Counted from the stretch's first letter, positions 1-10,092 are shown. The stretch: 64,000 nt of DNA from Clostridium brassicae (GCF_026738875.1 NZ_JAPQFJ010000002.1:186001-250000); one strand, 5' to 3'. The notes: generated by a model from the letters alone, not told the origin. Numbers and translations: made by a program.

Positions 1-116
1 AATGGGTTGAAATGAGTATAACTAATATAGCTCATTCAGGAGAATTTTCTAGTGATAATACAATTTTAAAATATGCTAGACAAATATGGAATGCCAAGAA
101 GGTAAAGATATATTAA
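1..116 (+). CDS. glgP: Glycogen/alpha-glucan phosphorylase, C-terminal end only (partial at window edge)
   Basis: Only the last 37 codons are in the window, read in the frame starting at base 3 and ending with TAA at 114-116. The tail contains [17 protein letters not shown] followed by YARQIW, which matches the conserved C-terminal end of glycogen/starch phosphorylases (M.L.NIA.SG.FSSDRTI..YA.EIW). The enzyme releases glucose-1-phosphate from glycogen, and clostridia store this granulose before sporulation. The catalytic and PLP-binding part lies upstream of the window. The call rests on this short signature alone. Confidence 0.72.
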   Translation, partial: WVEMSITNIAHSGEFSSDNTILKYARQIWNAKKVKIY

Positions 117-220
117 TTATATAAACATTAAAAGAAAATTAAAGTTATAGATGTAAGGTGTTATTTTATAGTTATTATTTTTATGAATTAAAGTTTAACA
201 CAATAAAGTAAAACAAAAAA

Positions 221-278
221 ATGCTCCCATTTTGATGACGAATTTTTATTTTTTTATCTGTCATCAAAATGAGAGCAT
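221..278 (-). terminator. Rho-independent terminator for the LysM gene
   Basis: A 19-bp stem (221-239 with 260-278) is fully paired in the minus-strand RNA, using one G-U wobble. It is followed on the minus strand by a U-rich run (complement of 211-220). The loop is about 20 nt. The same site has a C-A mismatch in plus-strand RNA and no T-run on that side, so it serves the minus-strand gene ending at 308. Confidence 0.75.
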
Positions 279-307
279 ATCATAATTATGTGGGATATTA
301 TGTTTTT

Positions 308-985
308 TTAATTGTTATTTGAATTATTTGAAGTTGAAATATCATTTTTAGGAATATATATTACCATATTTTCTGAAACTAATTTAGCATCAGATATATT
401 GTTTTTTTCCATAATCATTTTTATAGATTTATTTGTATCTATACCAGGAAAATATTTTATTGCTATCTTATATAAAGTTTCTCCTTTAGTTACTTTATGT
501 TCAATACAACTAGAAGTATCTATAGGATTTTCAGGGATAAGTAAATGAGACCCTACAGGTAATATTTCTGGATTTTTTAATTTATTTATTTCAATGAGAG
601 TTTTTATAGCTTGTTTTTTTGAACTCCAAGGCATAAATTTTTCGGCAATAGTTGAGAGTGCATCTCCCGATTTAACAACATATTCCACATGCGTTCCTTC
701 TGTTTTAGAAGTTTTACTTTTGTTATCTAAAGTGTCAGAATCTTCATTAGAACCTTCTTGCTCATTATTAGTTAATTTTGTACTATTTTCATCTGTAGAT
801 TGAGAAGTATTTTGAAGATCTTTGTTATTGTCAGTTTGGCTATTTGTATCATCTATAGATGTGGCGGTGGAATTGTTTGCAGTATCTACTAAGTTACTGA
901 TACTCCTAGTCATAAAAAATACTCCTACAAAAAGAATGATACCTGAAAAAATAATTATTAACGGTTTTTTTAATTTATAATTCAT
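308..985 (-). CDS. Membrane-anchored protein with two LysM domains
   Basis: 225 residues. An N-terminal membrane segment (about residues 8-25, LIIIFSGIILFVGVFFM) is followed by a low-complexity Ser/Thr/Asn/Asp linker (about 35-95), typical of an extracytoplasmic spacer. Two LysM repeats follow: about 100-152 (starts YVVKSGDALSTIAEKF) and about 162-212 (HKVTKGETLYKIAIKYF). LysM binds N-acetylglucosamine chains of peptidoglycan, so the protein probably sits in the cytoplasmic membrane and touches the wall or spore cortex. No enzymatic domain is visible. The single TM plus LysM layout recalls YneA-type division inhibitors, but this protein is about twice as long and no LexA box was recognised. 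The start ATG has a good AAGGGAG site. Confidence 0.82.
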   Translation of the reverse strand: MNYKLKKPLIIIFSGIILFVGVFFMTRSISNLVDTANNSTATSIDDTNSQTDNNKDLQNTSQSTDENSTKLTNNEQEGSNEDSDTLDNKSKTSKTEGTHVEYVVKSGDALSTIAEKFMPWSSKKQAIKTLIEINKLKNPEILPVGSHLLIPENPIDTSSCIEHKVTKGETLYKIAIKYFPGIDTNKSIKMIMEKNNISDAKLVSENMVIYIPKNDISTSNNSNNN

Positions 986-1257
986 GTTTTAAACTCCCTT
1001 CATAAAACTAGATTTATTTCTAATTATTAACAAATATTTTATTTTTAATACATTTTGTATAAAAAATATTATTTATTTTAATTAATTTATTTTTAATGAA
1101 GATAAACATATATCTATTTAAAAAAAGTATATTTTTATAAAATATAGTAAAACAATAAATTTTAAAACATACATCAATTGACTATAAAAATGATACATAT
1201 TTTAGTATGGTTTAAGAGAAACTTTTATGTAAGGAAGTTAATAAGGAGGTTAATGCT

Positions 1258-1455
1258 GTGGATATGAAAAGACTTCGTGAAATAGTAACAAATAATGAAG
1301 ATGTAAAGATACTATATGAGGGACACCCAGTGTGGATCGAAAGAATTGATAGCGATGCAGAGACAGTTCAGGTAAGGATGTTAGATACTAAACAAGTAAA
1401 AGGTGTGTATGCAAAAGAGTTAGTTAATACAGAAGACGTTACTAATATAAAATAG
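1258..1455 (+). CDS. sspH: H-type small acid-soluble spore protein
   Basis: 65 residues, beginning MDMKRLREIVTNNEDVKILYEGHPVWIERID, which fits the SspH family (RAKEI.....V.V.Y.G.PV.I..V). H-type SASPs are minor spore-core proteins made in the forespore. Unlike alpha/beta SASPs they are not the major DNA-coating or protease-substrate class. The GTG start at 1258 has AAGGAGG at 1243-1249. An in-frame ATG at 1264 is an alternative but is further from the RBS. It is probably a monocistronic forespore gene; I did not find a convincing sigma-G promoter by eye. Confidence 0.85.
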   Translation: MDMKRLREIVTNNEDVKILYEGHPVWIERIDSDAETVQVRMLDTKQVKGVYAKELVNTEDVTNIK

Positions 1456-1910
1456 TAATAATATTAGAATTAATTTATACAAAAAAATTAGAATTTAGGA
1501 GTAATGATTTAGATATAAGAGGCTGTATAAAAACAAGGAATAATCAATAATATTAGCTGATTGTTAGGTTAAAACGTCAAAATATTGGTTTTCAAGATTG
1601 TTTTAGTGCAGGCTCTTATTGTTACTAAAGATTATTTAAAACAAATTCAAAGCAAGAAATAAAAACAAAAAATTCATAAATCAGATATATGTACATACAA
1701 AATAAAGGAAATATATAGGAAAATGCAACAAAATCCTTGAAGAATTGCATAAATCTATATATAATATTAATAAAAATTTATATTTATGAAAGCAAGATAA
1801 GTAAATATAATTTTAATTATATTTCAGTAAAATATTTAGTTTAAATAAATTAAAAAATAACATTCTTTTAAAATAGAATGATAATTTTAAATGGAGAAAG
1901 GGGCAAATAA
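1456..1910. other. 455-bp A+T-rich gap before gltB
   Basis: No open frame with a ribosome binding site was found. A weak long-range complementarity (ATAAGAG near 1516 with CTCTTAT near 1614) flanks about 85 bp and may be a decayed insertion remnant or chance. The gltB leader must lie in the 3' part. I did not recognise a T-box, a glutamine riboswitch or a GltC-type operator there. Confidence 0.4.
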
Positions 1911-4900
1911 ATGAAAAATAAAAGAGGCTTGCCTGTAAAGCAAGGATTATATGATCCTCAGTTTGAAAAAGACAATTGTGGAGTTGGATTTGTTGCTAGT
2001 ATAAAAGGTGAAAAAACACACTCAATAGTAAAAAAAGCTCTACAAGTATTGGTTAATTTAACTCATAGAGGTGCAGTTGGTTCAGATCCTAAGACTGGTG
2101 ATGGGGCAGGAATTATGCTTCAAATACCAGATGAGTTTTTTAGAATTAATTGTGATAATTTAGGTATTGAGATTCCTAAATTTGGTGAATATGCAGTTGG
2201 GATGACGTTTTTGCCTAAAGAACCTGCTTTGAGGTATCAATGTGAAGGTATCTTTGAAAGAATAATTGAAGAAGAAGGGCAAAAGGCTTTAGGGTGGAGA
2301 GATGTTCCTACAGACAATAGGTGTATTGGGGAAACAGCAAAGGGAACTGAACCAATAATTAGACAGATTTTTGTACAAAAATCCGACTGTTCACAAAAAG
2401 AATTCGAAAGAAAGCTTTATATCATAAGAAAAAGAGCAGAAAATGAAGTAAGAAAATTAGTAGAAAGAAATAGTGAATATTTTTATATATGTAGTTTTTC
2501 AAGTAGGACTATAATTTATAAAGGATTGCTTTTAGCCGATCAGATAAGTGGTTTTTATCTAGATTTGAATGATATAAATTTTAAAACAGCTATTGCTCTT
2601 GTTCATCAGCGTTTTAGTACAAATACTTTTCCTACTTGGGATTTAGCGCAGCCTTTTAGATATTTAGCTCATAATGGAGAAATAAATACTATAAGAGGAA
2701 ATAGAAATTGGATGAATGCAAGAGAAGGAGTGTTAAAATCAGAGGTATTTGGAGAAGATATATCAAAAATATTTCCTGTAATCGATCCAAATGGAAGTGA
2801 TTCAGCATCTTTAGATAATGTGTTTGAGCTTCTTACAAATGATGGAAGAGATGTAGTACATGCTATGAGAATGCTTATTCCAGAAGCATGGAATGGAAAT
2901 GAATTTATTACAGAGGATGAGAAGGCGTTCTATGAATATCATGCATCACTCATTGAACCATGGGACGGCCCTGCTGCTGTATTTTTTACAGATGGAGAAA
3001 AAATAGGAGCAACTCTTGATAGAAATGGATTAAGACCAGCAAAATATGTAATTACAAAAAATGGGCTTATCGTAATGGCATCGGAACTAGGTGTTCTTCA
3101 ATTTAGTCCAGAAGAAATAGTTAAAAAAGGAAGATTAGAACCGGGGAAAATGCTTCTAGTAGATACTAAGAAAAATAAGATATTAGAAGATGAAGAAATT
3201 AAAAGGCAACTTTGTTTAAATAAATCTTATAAAGAGGTAGTTAATAAAAATAGACTTAATTTGAATTGTTTTGACATTGTAGAAGAAAATATAAAAATAA
3301 GTTCAGAAGGATTAAGAGAAAAACAACAAGCTTTTGGATATTCTATAGAAGATTTAGAGGTTATATTAAAGTATATGGGGGAAAACGGAAAAGAACCTAT
3401 AGGGTCTATGGGAAATGATACCCCTCTTGCAGTTTTATCAGACAAGCCCCAGCTTTTATTCTCATATTTTAGGCAGCTTTTTGCGCAGGTCACAAATCCA
3501 CCTATAGATTCTATAAGAGAGGGAGTTGTTATGTCTCTTGCTAATTATATAGGATCACAGGAAAATATTTTAAGTAAGGAAACTTCTAGTAAACCATTTA
3601 TTGAAATAGAGAGACCTATTTTATCTAATAAAGAAATGTCAATAATAAAAAATCTTAGAACTAAGGATTTTAAGTCCACAACAATACCTATAACATTTAA
3701 GGCAGATAGTGGAGTAGAAGGTTTCAAAGAGGCATTGAAATTAATATGTGAGAGAGCCTCAAAACGTGTTTCAGAAGGATATAATATTTTAATTTTAAGT
3801 GATAAAAAGGTAGATGGATATGAAGCTGCGATACCAAGTCTTCTCGCTGTATCTGCTGTACATCATTATTTGATAGATAAAAAAAGCAGAACAAAAGTTT
3901 CAATAATTGTTGAAACTGGAGAACCGAGAGAAACTACTCACTTTGCACTCCTTATAGGATATGGAGCAACTGCTATTAATCCATATCTTGCTTATGAAAG
4001 TATAGAAAATATGGTTAATGAAAAAGAGATTGAAAAAGTAACTGCTAAAGAAGCTATCAGGAATTATATAAATGCTATTTGTAATGGTTTATTAAAAATT
4101 CTATCTAAAATGGGAATATGTACAATTCAAAGTTACCATGGAGCACAAATATTTGAAGCGCTTGGTTTAAGTGAGGAATTTATAAAAGAATATTTTAAAG
4201 GTACTCCATCTAGAATAGGTGGAATTGATATAAAAGATACAGCACAAGAGGTGTTGGCAAGACATAAGATAGCATTTAATAGACTTAGAAAACCTGTATC
4301 AGAACTTCATAGTGGAGGATTATACTCTTGGAGAAAGGATGGAGAATTTCATTTATTTAATCCAGAAACAATATATAAGCTTCAATTGGCTACAAGAACA
4401 AATAATTATAAAATTTACAAAGAATATGCAGAACTTATAAATAACCAGAGCAAAAATTTATGTACTATAAGAGGTTTATTTAACATTAAGAAAGGAACCC
4501 CAATTTCTATAAATGAAGTAGAGCCAGTATCTGAAATTGTAAAGAGATTCTGTACTGGAGCTATGTCATTGGGCTCAATAAGTAGGGAAGCACATGAAAC
4601 TATAGCTATTGCCATGAATAAACTTGGAGCTAAGAGTAATTCAGGTGAAGGGGGAGAAGATGAAGAGAGATATAGAGTTGATAGCAAAGGACAAAGCAAA
4701 AGAAGTGCAATAAAGCAGGTAGCATCATCAAGATTTGGAGTTACAACTAACTATCTAGTTAATGCAGATGAACTTCAAATTAAAGTAGCTCAAGGAGCTA
4801 AACCAGGTGAAGGAGGACATCTTCCAGGAAAAAAAGTTGATGAATATATAGGGAAAATAAGGCATTCTACACCTGGGGTAGATTTGATTTCACCTCCACC

Positions 4901-6428
4901 TCATCATGATATATACTCTATAGAGGATTTAGCACAGTTAATTTATGATTTAAAATCTGTAAACTCAAGCAGTAGAATAAGTGTAAAACTTGTGTCGGAG
5001 GTTGGAGTTGGGACTGTTGCTGCAGGAGTTGCAAAAGCACATGCTGATGTAATATTAATAAGCGGACATGATGGAGGAACTGGGGCAGCTCCCTTATCAT
5101 CAATAAGAAATGCTGGAATACCATGGGAAATTGGTCTTTCAGAAACTCATCAAGTTCTTATGCTGAATAATTTAAGAAGTAGAGTTAGACTTCAAACGGA
5201 TGGACAAATAAAAACTGGTAGAGATGTTGTGATTGCAGCTTTACTTGGTGCCGAAGAGTTTGGATTTGCAACAACTGCCTTAGTAATTTTAGGATGTACT
5301 TTGCTTCGTAAATGTCACTGTAATACTTGTGATATGGGAATAGCAACACAAGATCCAGAATTGAGAAAATGTTTTAAGGGAAAGCCAGAGTATTTAATAA
5401 ATTTCTTTACTTTCATAGCAGAAGAAGTTAGAGAGTATATGGCACAACTCGGATTTAGGACAATGAATGAAATGATAGGACAAGTAGATAAGATAGAAGT
5501 TAAGAAAGCGGTAGATCATTTCAAAGCAAAAGGACTTGACTTATCTAATATTTTATATAGACCAGATATGCCAAAGAGGATAAAACCGTACTGTGTAGTA
5601 GCTCAAAATCATGGGATTGATGAATCTATGGACCATCATTTAATAGAAGTTGCACAGTCAGCGCTTGAAAGTAAAAAGAAAGTTATAGGCAGTTTTGAAA
5701 TAAAGAATACGGATAGAACGGTAGGTACAATGCTTAGTGGTAAAATTGCTAAGGAATATGGAGAAAAGGGGCTTGAAGAGGATACTATAATATTTGATTT
5801 CAAAGGTTCAGCAGGTCAAAGTTTTGGAGCTTTTGGAGCAAGAGGCCTTACTCTTGTACTTGAAGGAGACGCCAATGATTATGTTGGTAAAGGACTGTCT
5901 GGGGCAAAAATAATAATTAAAGTTCCTAAAGAAGCTAGTTTTAAAGCAGAGGAAAATTTTATAGCAGGTAATACAATTCTTTATGGTGCAACTTCAGGAC
6001 AACTATATATTAATGGTATGGTTGGGGAACGTTTTGCTGTAAGAAATAGTGGAGCAAAGGCTGTAGTTGAAGGTGTTGGAGACCACTGTTGTGAGTATAT
6101 GACGGGAGGAATTGTAGTTGTTATAGGAAAAACGGGTAGAAACTTTGGAGCAGGTATGAGCGGTGGTATAGCTTATATTTTTGATCAAGATAATAACTTT
6201 CAAGATAAATGTACTGAAAAAATGTTAGAAATACAAGAATTAAATAGCAAAGAGGATGAAAATATTGTTTATAGACTTGTAAATAATCATTATAAATATA
6301 CAGATAGCAAAAAAGCTAAAGAAATTTTAGATAATTGGGATTCTTACAAGACTAAATTTAAAAAAATTATTCCAATAGCATACAAGGCCATTTTAGAAAA
6401 AATAAATAAAGACGAAAGTCTAGCTTAA
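1911..6428 (+). CDS. gltB: Glutamate synthase large subunit
   Basis: 1505 residues, the normal length for the alpha subunit. It transfers the glutamine amide to 2-oxoglutarate to give two glutamates. The class II glutaminase domain starts at Cys23 (in DNCGVGF), implying removal of a 22-residue propeptide. A central domain follows, then the FMN/2-oxoglutarate synthase domain (about 850-1200) with GGTGAAPLSSI. The 3Fe-4S cluster cysteines are C1129, C1135 and C1140 in GCTLLRKCHCNTCDMGIATQ. The C-terminal beta-helix with GxGxG repeats spans about 1270-1440. The start has GGAGAAAGGGG upstream. gltD follows after 18 bp, so the two form an operon. Family, motifs and neighbour agree. Confidence 0.97.
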   Translation: MKNKRGLPVKQGLYDPQFEKDNCGVGFVASIKGEKTHSIVKKALQVLVNLTHRGAVGSDPKTGDGAGIMLQIPDEFFRINCDNLGIEIPKFGEYAVGMTFLPKEPALRYQCEGIFERIIEEEGQKALGWRDVPTDNRCIGETAKGTEPIIRQIFVQKSDCSQKEFERKLYIIRKRAENEVRKLVERNSEYFYICSFSSRTIIYKGLLLADQISGFYLDLNDINFKTAIALVHQRFSTNTFPTWDLAQPFRYLAHNGEINTIRGNRNWMNAREGVLKSEVFGEDISKIFPVIDPNGSDSASLDNVFELLTNDGRDVVHAMRMLIPEAWNGNEFITEDEKAFYEYHASLIEPWDGPAAVFFTDGEKIGATLDRNGLRPAKYVITKNGLIVMASELGVLQFSPEEIVKKGRLEPGKMLLVDTKKNKILEDEEIKRQLCLNKSYKEVVNKNRLNLNCFDIVEENIKISSEGLREKQQAFGYSIEDLEVILKYMGENGKEPIGSMGNDTPLAVLSDKPQLLFSYFRQLFAQVTNPPIDSIREGVVMSLANYIGSQENILSKETSSKPFIEIERPILSNKEMSIIKNLRTKDFKSTTIPITFKADSGVEGFKEALKLICERASKRVSEGYNILILSDKKVDGYEAAIPSLLAVSAVHHYLIDKKSRTKVSIIVETGEPRETTHFALLIGYGATAINPYLAYESIENMVNEKEIEKVTAKEAIRNYINAICNGLLKILSKMGICTIQSYHGAQIFEALGLSEEFIKEYFKGTPSRIGGIDIKDTAQEVLARHKIAFNRLRKPVSELHSGGLYSWRKDGEFHLFNPETIYKLQLATRTNNYKIYKEYAELINNQSKNLCTIRGLFNIKKGTPISINEVEPVSEIVKRFCTGAMSLGSISREAHETIAIAMNKLGAKSNSGEGGEDEERYRVDSKGQSKRSAIKQVASSRFGVTTNYLVNADELQIKVAQGAKPGEGGHLPGKKVDEYIGKIRHSTPGVDLISPPPHHDIYSIEDLAQLIYDLKSVNSSSRISVKLVSEVGVGTVAAGVAKAHADVILISGHDGGTGAAPLSSIRNAGIPWEIGLSETHQVLMLNNLRSRVRLQTDGQIKTGRDVVIAALLGAEEFGFATTALVILGCTLLRKCHCNTCDMGIATQDPELRKCFKGKPEYLINFFTFIAEEVREYMAQLGFRTMNEMIGQVDKIEVKKAVDHFKAKGLDLSNILYRPDMPKRIKPYCVVAQNHGIDESMDHHLIEVAQSALESKKKVIGSFEIKNTDRTVGTMLSGKIAKEYGEKGLEEDTIIFDFKGSAGQSFGAFGARGLTLVLEGDANDYVGKGLSGAKIIIKVPKEASFKAEENFIAGNTILYGATSGQLYINGMVGERFAVRNSGAKAVVEGVGDHCCEYMTGGIVVVIGKTGRNFGAGMSGGIAYIFDQDNNFQDKCTEKMLEIQELNSKEDENIVYRLVNNHYKYTDSKKAKEILDNWDSYKTKFKKIIPIAYKAILEKINKDESLA

Positions 6429-6446
6429 TAGTAAGGAGGTGCAGAG

Positions 6447-7883
6447 ATGGGAAAGATAACTGGATTTAAGGAGTTTGAAAGAAAGAATTTCAAAAAGAGA
6501 CCGGTTAAAGAAAGAATAGAAGATTATAAAGAGATTTATATACATTTAAGTGAAGAAGAAATGAAGGAGCAGGCAGCTAGGTGTATGGAGTGTGGTACAC
6601 CTTTTTGTAATTGGGGATGTCCACTCGGAAATATTGCACCAGATTGGAATGATATGCTTTATAAAGGAAAAAAAGAAAAGGCATATAAAAGGCTTATTTT
6701 AACAAATAATTTTCCTGAATTTACAGGAAGAGTTTGTCCCGCTTTATGCGAAGCTGCATGTACTCTTGGCATAAATAGAGAAGCAGTTTCGGTGAGGGAA
6801 ATAGAACTTACTATTATAGAGAAAGCTTTTAAAGAAGGATTAGTAAAAGCAAATCCACCTAAAATAAGGACAGAGAAAAAAATAGCGGTTATAGGTTCAG
6901 GCCCTGCTGGGCTTGCAGCGGCTTCAGAGCTTAATTCTGTAGGGCATAAGGTCACAGTTTTTGAAAAGAATGAAAAAATAGGTGGACTTTTAAGATATGG
7001 TATTCCTGATTTTAAACTAGAGAAAAATGTAATAGATAGGCGTATAACTATTATGGAAGAAGAGGGAGTAATATTTAAAACAGGAGTTGAAATCGGAGTA
7101 GATATTAAAGCAAAAGAACTTTTAAATACTTTTGATGCGTTAGTTTTAACAGGAGGTTCTAACGTTCCAAGGGATCTAGAAGTTAAAGGAAGAGAGCTTA
7201 AAGGTGTTTATTTCGCAATGGAATATTTATCTCAGCAAAATAAAAAAGTATCTAGCGAAAAATTTGAAGAAGAAGATATAAATGCTAGAGATAAAAATGT
7301 AGTAGTTATAGGTGGAGGCGATACGGGCTCGGATTGTGTTGGTACAGCTATAAGACAAGGGGCTAAAAAAGTATATCAATTTGAAATAATGCCAAAGCCA
7401 AAAGAAGAAAGAGATGACACTATGCCGTGGCCAACATATCCTAATGTATTGAAGAGTACAACTTCTCATGAAGAAGGTTGTGAAAGACAATGGAATATTT
7501 TAACTAAAGCTTTTTTAGGAGAAGATAGTAATATTAAAAAGCTATTATGTGCTAAAGTAGAATGGAATAAAGATGAAAATGGAAGAATGAGTATGAAAGA
7601 AGTTTCTAATAGTGAGTTCGAAATAGAAGCAGAGTTAGTGCTTTTATCTATGGGATTTTTACATCCAGATAAAGAAGGTATGATTGAAGAATTGGGACTA
7701 AAGCTTGATGAAAGAGGAAATGTTTTTACAAATGAAGACGGAATGACAAGTATGGATGGAGTGTTCTCAGCTGGAGATATGAGGACGGGGCAGTCTTTAG
7801 TTGTTAAATGTATTCATGATGGAAGAATGGTTGCTAAAAATGTAGATGAATATCTAATGGGAGAAAGTTTTTTAAGAGGGTAA
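6447..7883 (+). CDS. gltD: Glutamate synthase small subunit (NAD(P)H-dependent, FAD and Fe-S)
   Basis: 478 residues. N-terminal cysteines C46, C49, C54, C58 (CMECGTPFCNWGC) and C97, C101, C105 bind the 4Fe-4S clusters that pass electrons to GltB. A first Rossmann motif, AVIGSGPAGLAAASEL (about 145), binds FAD. A second, VVVIGGGDTGSDC (about 284), binds the nicotinamide cofactor. The C-terminal GVFSAGDMRTGQSLVV completes the FAD site. It feeds electrons from NAD(P)H to GltB for ammonium assimilation. The RBS is AAGGAGG at 6432-6438. A strong terminator follows, closing a two-gene gltBD operon. Confidence 0.96.
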   Translation: MGKITGFKEFERKNFKKRPVKERIEDYKEIYIHLSEEEMKEQAARCMECGTPFCNWGCPLGNIAPDWNDMLYKGKKEKAYKRLILTNNFPEFTGRVCPALCEAACTLGINREAVSVREIELTIIEKAFKEGLVKANPPKIRTEKKIAVIGSGPAGLAAASELNSVGHKVTVFEKNEKIGGLLRYGIPDFKLEKNVIDRRITIMEEEGVIFKTGVEIGVDIKAKELLNTFDALVLTGGSNVPRDLEVKGRELKGVYFAMEYLSQQNKKVSSEKFEEEDINARDKNVVVIGGGDTGSDCVGTAIRQGAKKVYQFEIMPKPKEERDDTMPWPTYPNVLKSTTSHEEGCERQWNILTKAFLGEDSNIKKLLCAKVEWNKDENGRMSMKEVSNSEFEIEAELVLLSMGFLHPDKEGMIEELGLKLDERGNVFTNEDGMTSMDGVFSAGDMRTGQSLVVKCIHDGRMVAKNVDEYLMGESFLRG

Positions 7884-7934
7884 TGATTACTTCTTGAATT
7901 AGCTGTATTTTAAATATATTTGTAAAGATAAAAG

Positions 7935-7974
7935 AGGCTTGTATTGAAAGTATATTTCAATACAAGCCTTTTTA
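7935..7974 (+). terminator. gltBD terminator
   Basis: A perfect 15-bp stem (7935-7949 with 7955-7969), a 5-nt loop, then T5. It is a textbook Rho-independent terminator 51 bp after the gltD stop. Confidence 0.92.
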
Positions 7975-8106
7975 GTATTCAGCGTCGTTATTCAAGTATA
8001 CTAATCTTTTAGCTACATAATAATTACCTTTATAGTAGAATTCACCATAGTTCATACCTTGATTAAATTTAACTATTAATATATTATATCCGTAATATTT
8101 TATTTG
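7972..8106 (-). pseudogene. 44-codon C-terminal remnant of an unrecognised protein
   Basis: On the minus strand an open frame follows an in-frame TAG (8107-8109) and ends with TAA at 7972-7974. The peptide is tyrosine-rich and protein-like (for example GMNYGEFYYKGNYYVAKRL then VYLNNDAEY). There is no start with an RBS; the only internal ATG would give 27 residues. It overlaps the T-run of the gltBD terminator. I read it as the broken tail of a lost gene. Family unknown. Confidence 0.35.
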
Positions 8107-8289
8107 CTAGTTTTAAAGTATATACTATTCACATGAGTATAAGATGAAATATGTTATAATTAAACATATATTGGTATTGAATAATCTAATTGTAAGTGGT
8201 TAAAACACAAAAGCAATTTTATTTCAATGGTATTTATATAACAGGTATTGTATATTTTAATATATTAAAAAACAGATTGGAGGAAAATA

Positions 8290-10092
8290 TTGAGTAATTC
8301 ATATAATGAGTATATTAATAGATTGAAAACATATAAAAATTTAATTGAGCAAAAAAATAAATCAATATCAATTATAGGATATTTAAGACTTTTTACTGCC
8401 ATAATTGGTTTAGGTGTTACATTCTATACTTTGTATATTAAGAGTTGTTATATAAGTTTGGGAGTTTTTATACTTCAATTAGCTATTTTTGTTTATTTAG
8501 TTATACAGCATGATAAAGAATTTAAAAAAAGAAGGCACTCAATAGCGTTAAAAGATATAAATGAAAAAGCGATAAATAAACTAAATGGTGGTTGGAAAAA
8601 ATTTGAGGATGATGGTAGCGAATTTAAAGATGAAAAACATAACTATTCAAATGATTTAGATATATTTGGGAAAGGATCTTTATTTCAATGGATTAATAGT
8701 AGTAAAACATTTATGGGAAAAGAAAAATTAAAAAACAGACTTCTAAACCCCCTAAAAACTCATTTGGATATAAGTATGACACAGCAATCGTTGAAGGAAT
8801 TGTCCATGGACTTAGATTGGAGACAACAATTTGAAGCAGAAGGGATGATTATTTCTAATAAAAGCATTAATCCTAAGAATTTATATGAATGGGCAAAAGA
8901 CAGAAATGAATTATATTCTAAGTTTTGGCTTGTCTTATTGGTTAGATTATTACCAGCTACAACTATAATATTAATTATTTTGTCACTTGTTACTTCCTTA
9001 ATAAATTTTAGCGTTTTACGACTTATGTTTATTGTTCAATTTTCTATTTTGTTTATAGGTTCAAAGAAAAGAAATGAAACATTTGATAGCATTTATAAAT
9101 ACAAAGAGAGTGTAAATGTATATTTTAAGTTATTAACTTTAATTATGAAGAAAAATTTTAAAAGTGACTATTTAAAACATATAAAAAATAATTTAGTAGT
9201 TTCTGAAAATGAATGTGCAGTGGACTCAATAAAAAGATTGTCTACTATATATAATAAAGTGTCTAATAGAAACAATCTACTTTTTATAATAGTTAATATA
9301 TTATTTTTATGGGATTATCAATGTATAATAGAGTTTGAAAAATGGAGAATTAATTCAGGCAAGAATTTAGAAAAGTGGCTTGATGTTATAGGGGAATTTG
9401 AAGCGTTAAACAGTATTTCAAATATTATTTATGATAATCCACAATGGAGCATGCCTTCCATTTCAGATGGAGACTTTATAGTGAAAGCTACCAAATTAGG
9501 ACACCCACTTTTAGGTGATAATAGAGTGCATAATAATATCACAATAAATAACAAAAAAAATATCTTAATAATCACAGGCTCAAATATGTCTGGTAAAAGT
9601 ACATTTTTGAGAACTATAGGTATAAATTTAATATTAAGTTATATTGGTGCTCCAGTATGTGCGAAACAATTTGAATGTTCACTCATGAAAATTTTTACTT
9701 GTATGCGAACAAGTGATAATTTAGAAAACAATATATCTTCTTTCTATGCTGAAATAATAAGAATAAAGATGATTGTTGAAGGTGTGAAAGGAGACGAAAA
9801 AGTATTTTTCCTTTTAGATGAATTATTCAAAGGAACCAATTCTATTGATAGACATGATGGAGCTAAGGCGTTAATAAAACAACTAGGTGATGAAGGAGCA
9901 TCAGGGCTTATTTCTACTCATGATTTAGAATTATGTGATTTAGAGCATGAATACCCTAAAATTAAAAATTATCACTTTCAAGAGTATTATTCAAATAATG
10001 AATTGAAATTTGACTATAAAATTCGAGAAGGAGTATCAACTACTAGAAATGCTCTACATTTAATTAAATTAGCAGGTATAGATTTAAAATAA
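8290..10092 (+). CDS. MutS-family ATPase with N-terminal membrane segments
   Basis: 600 residues. Two hydrophobic segments near the N-terminus (about 28-66, from IIGYLRLFTAIIGLGVTF on) and another pair around 215-255 predict membrane attachment. The C-terminal third is a MutS ATPase domain: Walker A ITGSNMSGKSTFLRTIG (about 428-444, G430 first), the ISSFYAEI region, Walker B FFLLDELFKGTNSIDR and the H-loop LISTHDLEL. The mismatch-recognition domain (F-x-E) of true MutS and the Smr nuclease of MutS2 are both absent. It belongs to the MutS-like, membrane-associated family widely annotated as mismatch repair protein, whose role is not established. The start is TTG with GGAGGAAA upstream. It has its own terminator. 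Confidence 0.85.
   Translation: MSNSYNEYINRLKTYKNLIEQKNKSISIIGYLRLFTAIIGLGVTFYTLYIKSCYISLGVFILQLAIFVYLVIQHDKEFKKRRHSIALKDINEKAINKLNGGWKKFEDDGSEFKDEKHNYSNDLDIFGKGSLFQWINSSKTFMGKEKLKNRLLNPLKTHLDISMTQQSLKELSMDLDWRQQFEAEGMIISNKSINPKNLYEWAKDRNELYSKFWLVLLVRLLPATTIILIILSLVTSLINFSVLRLMFIVQFSILFIGSKKRNETFDSIYKYKESVNVYFKLLTLIMKKNFKSDYLKHIKNNLVVSENECAVDSIKRLSTIYNKVSNRNNLLFIIVNILFLWDYQCIIEFEKWRINSGKNLEKWLDVIGEFEALNSISNIIYDNPQWSMPSISDGDFIVKATKLGHPLLGDNRVHNNITINNKKNILIITGSNMSGKSTFLRTIGINLILSYIGAPVCAKQFECSLMKIFTCMRTSDNLENNISSFYAEIIRIKMIVEGVKGDEKVFFLLDELFKGTNSIDRHDGAKALIKQLGDEGASGLISTHDLELCDLEHEYPKIKNYHFQEYYSNNELKFDYKIREGVSTTRNALHLIKLAGIDLK

Noticed and set aside
1510-1620. Possible insertion-sequence remnant near AGAGGCTGTATAAAAA
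   Set aside because: Only a short imperfect inverted pairing, no transposase fragment and no second copy in the window.
4415-4699. Minus-strand frames inside gltB
   Set aside because: Shadow frames of a 1505-residue conserved gene; composition is that of antisense A+T-rich coding DNA.
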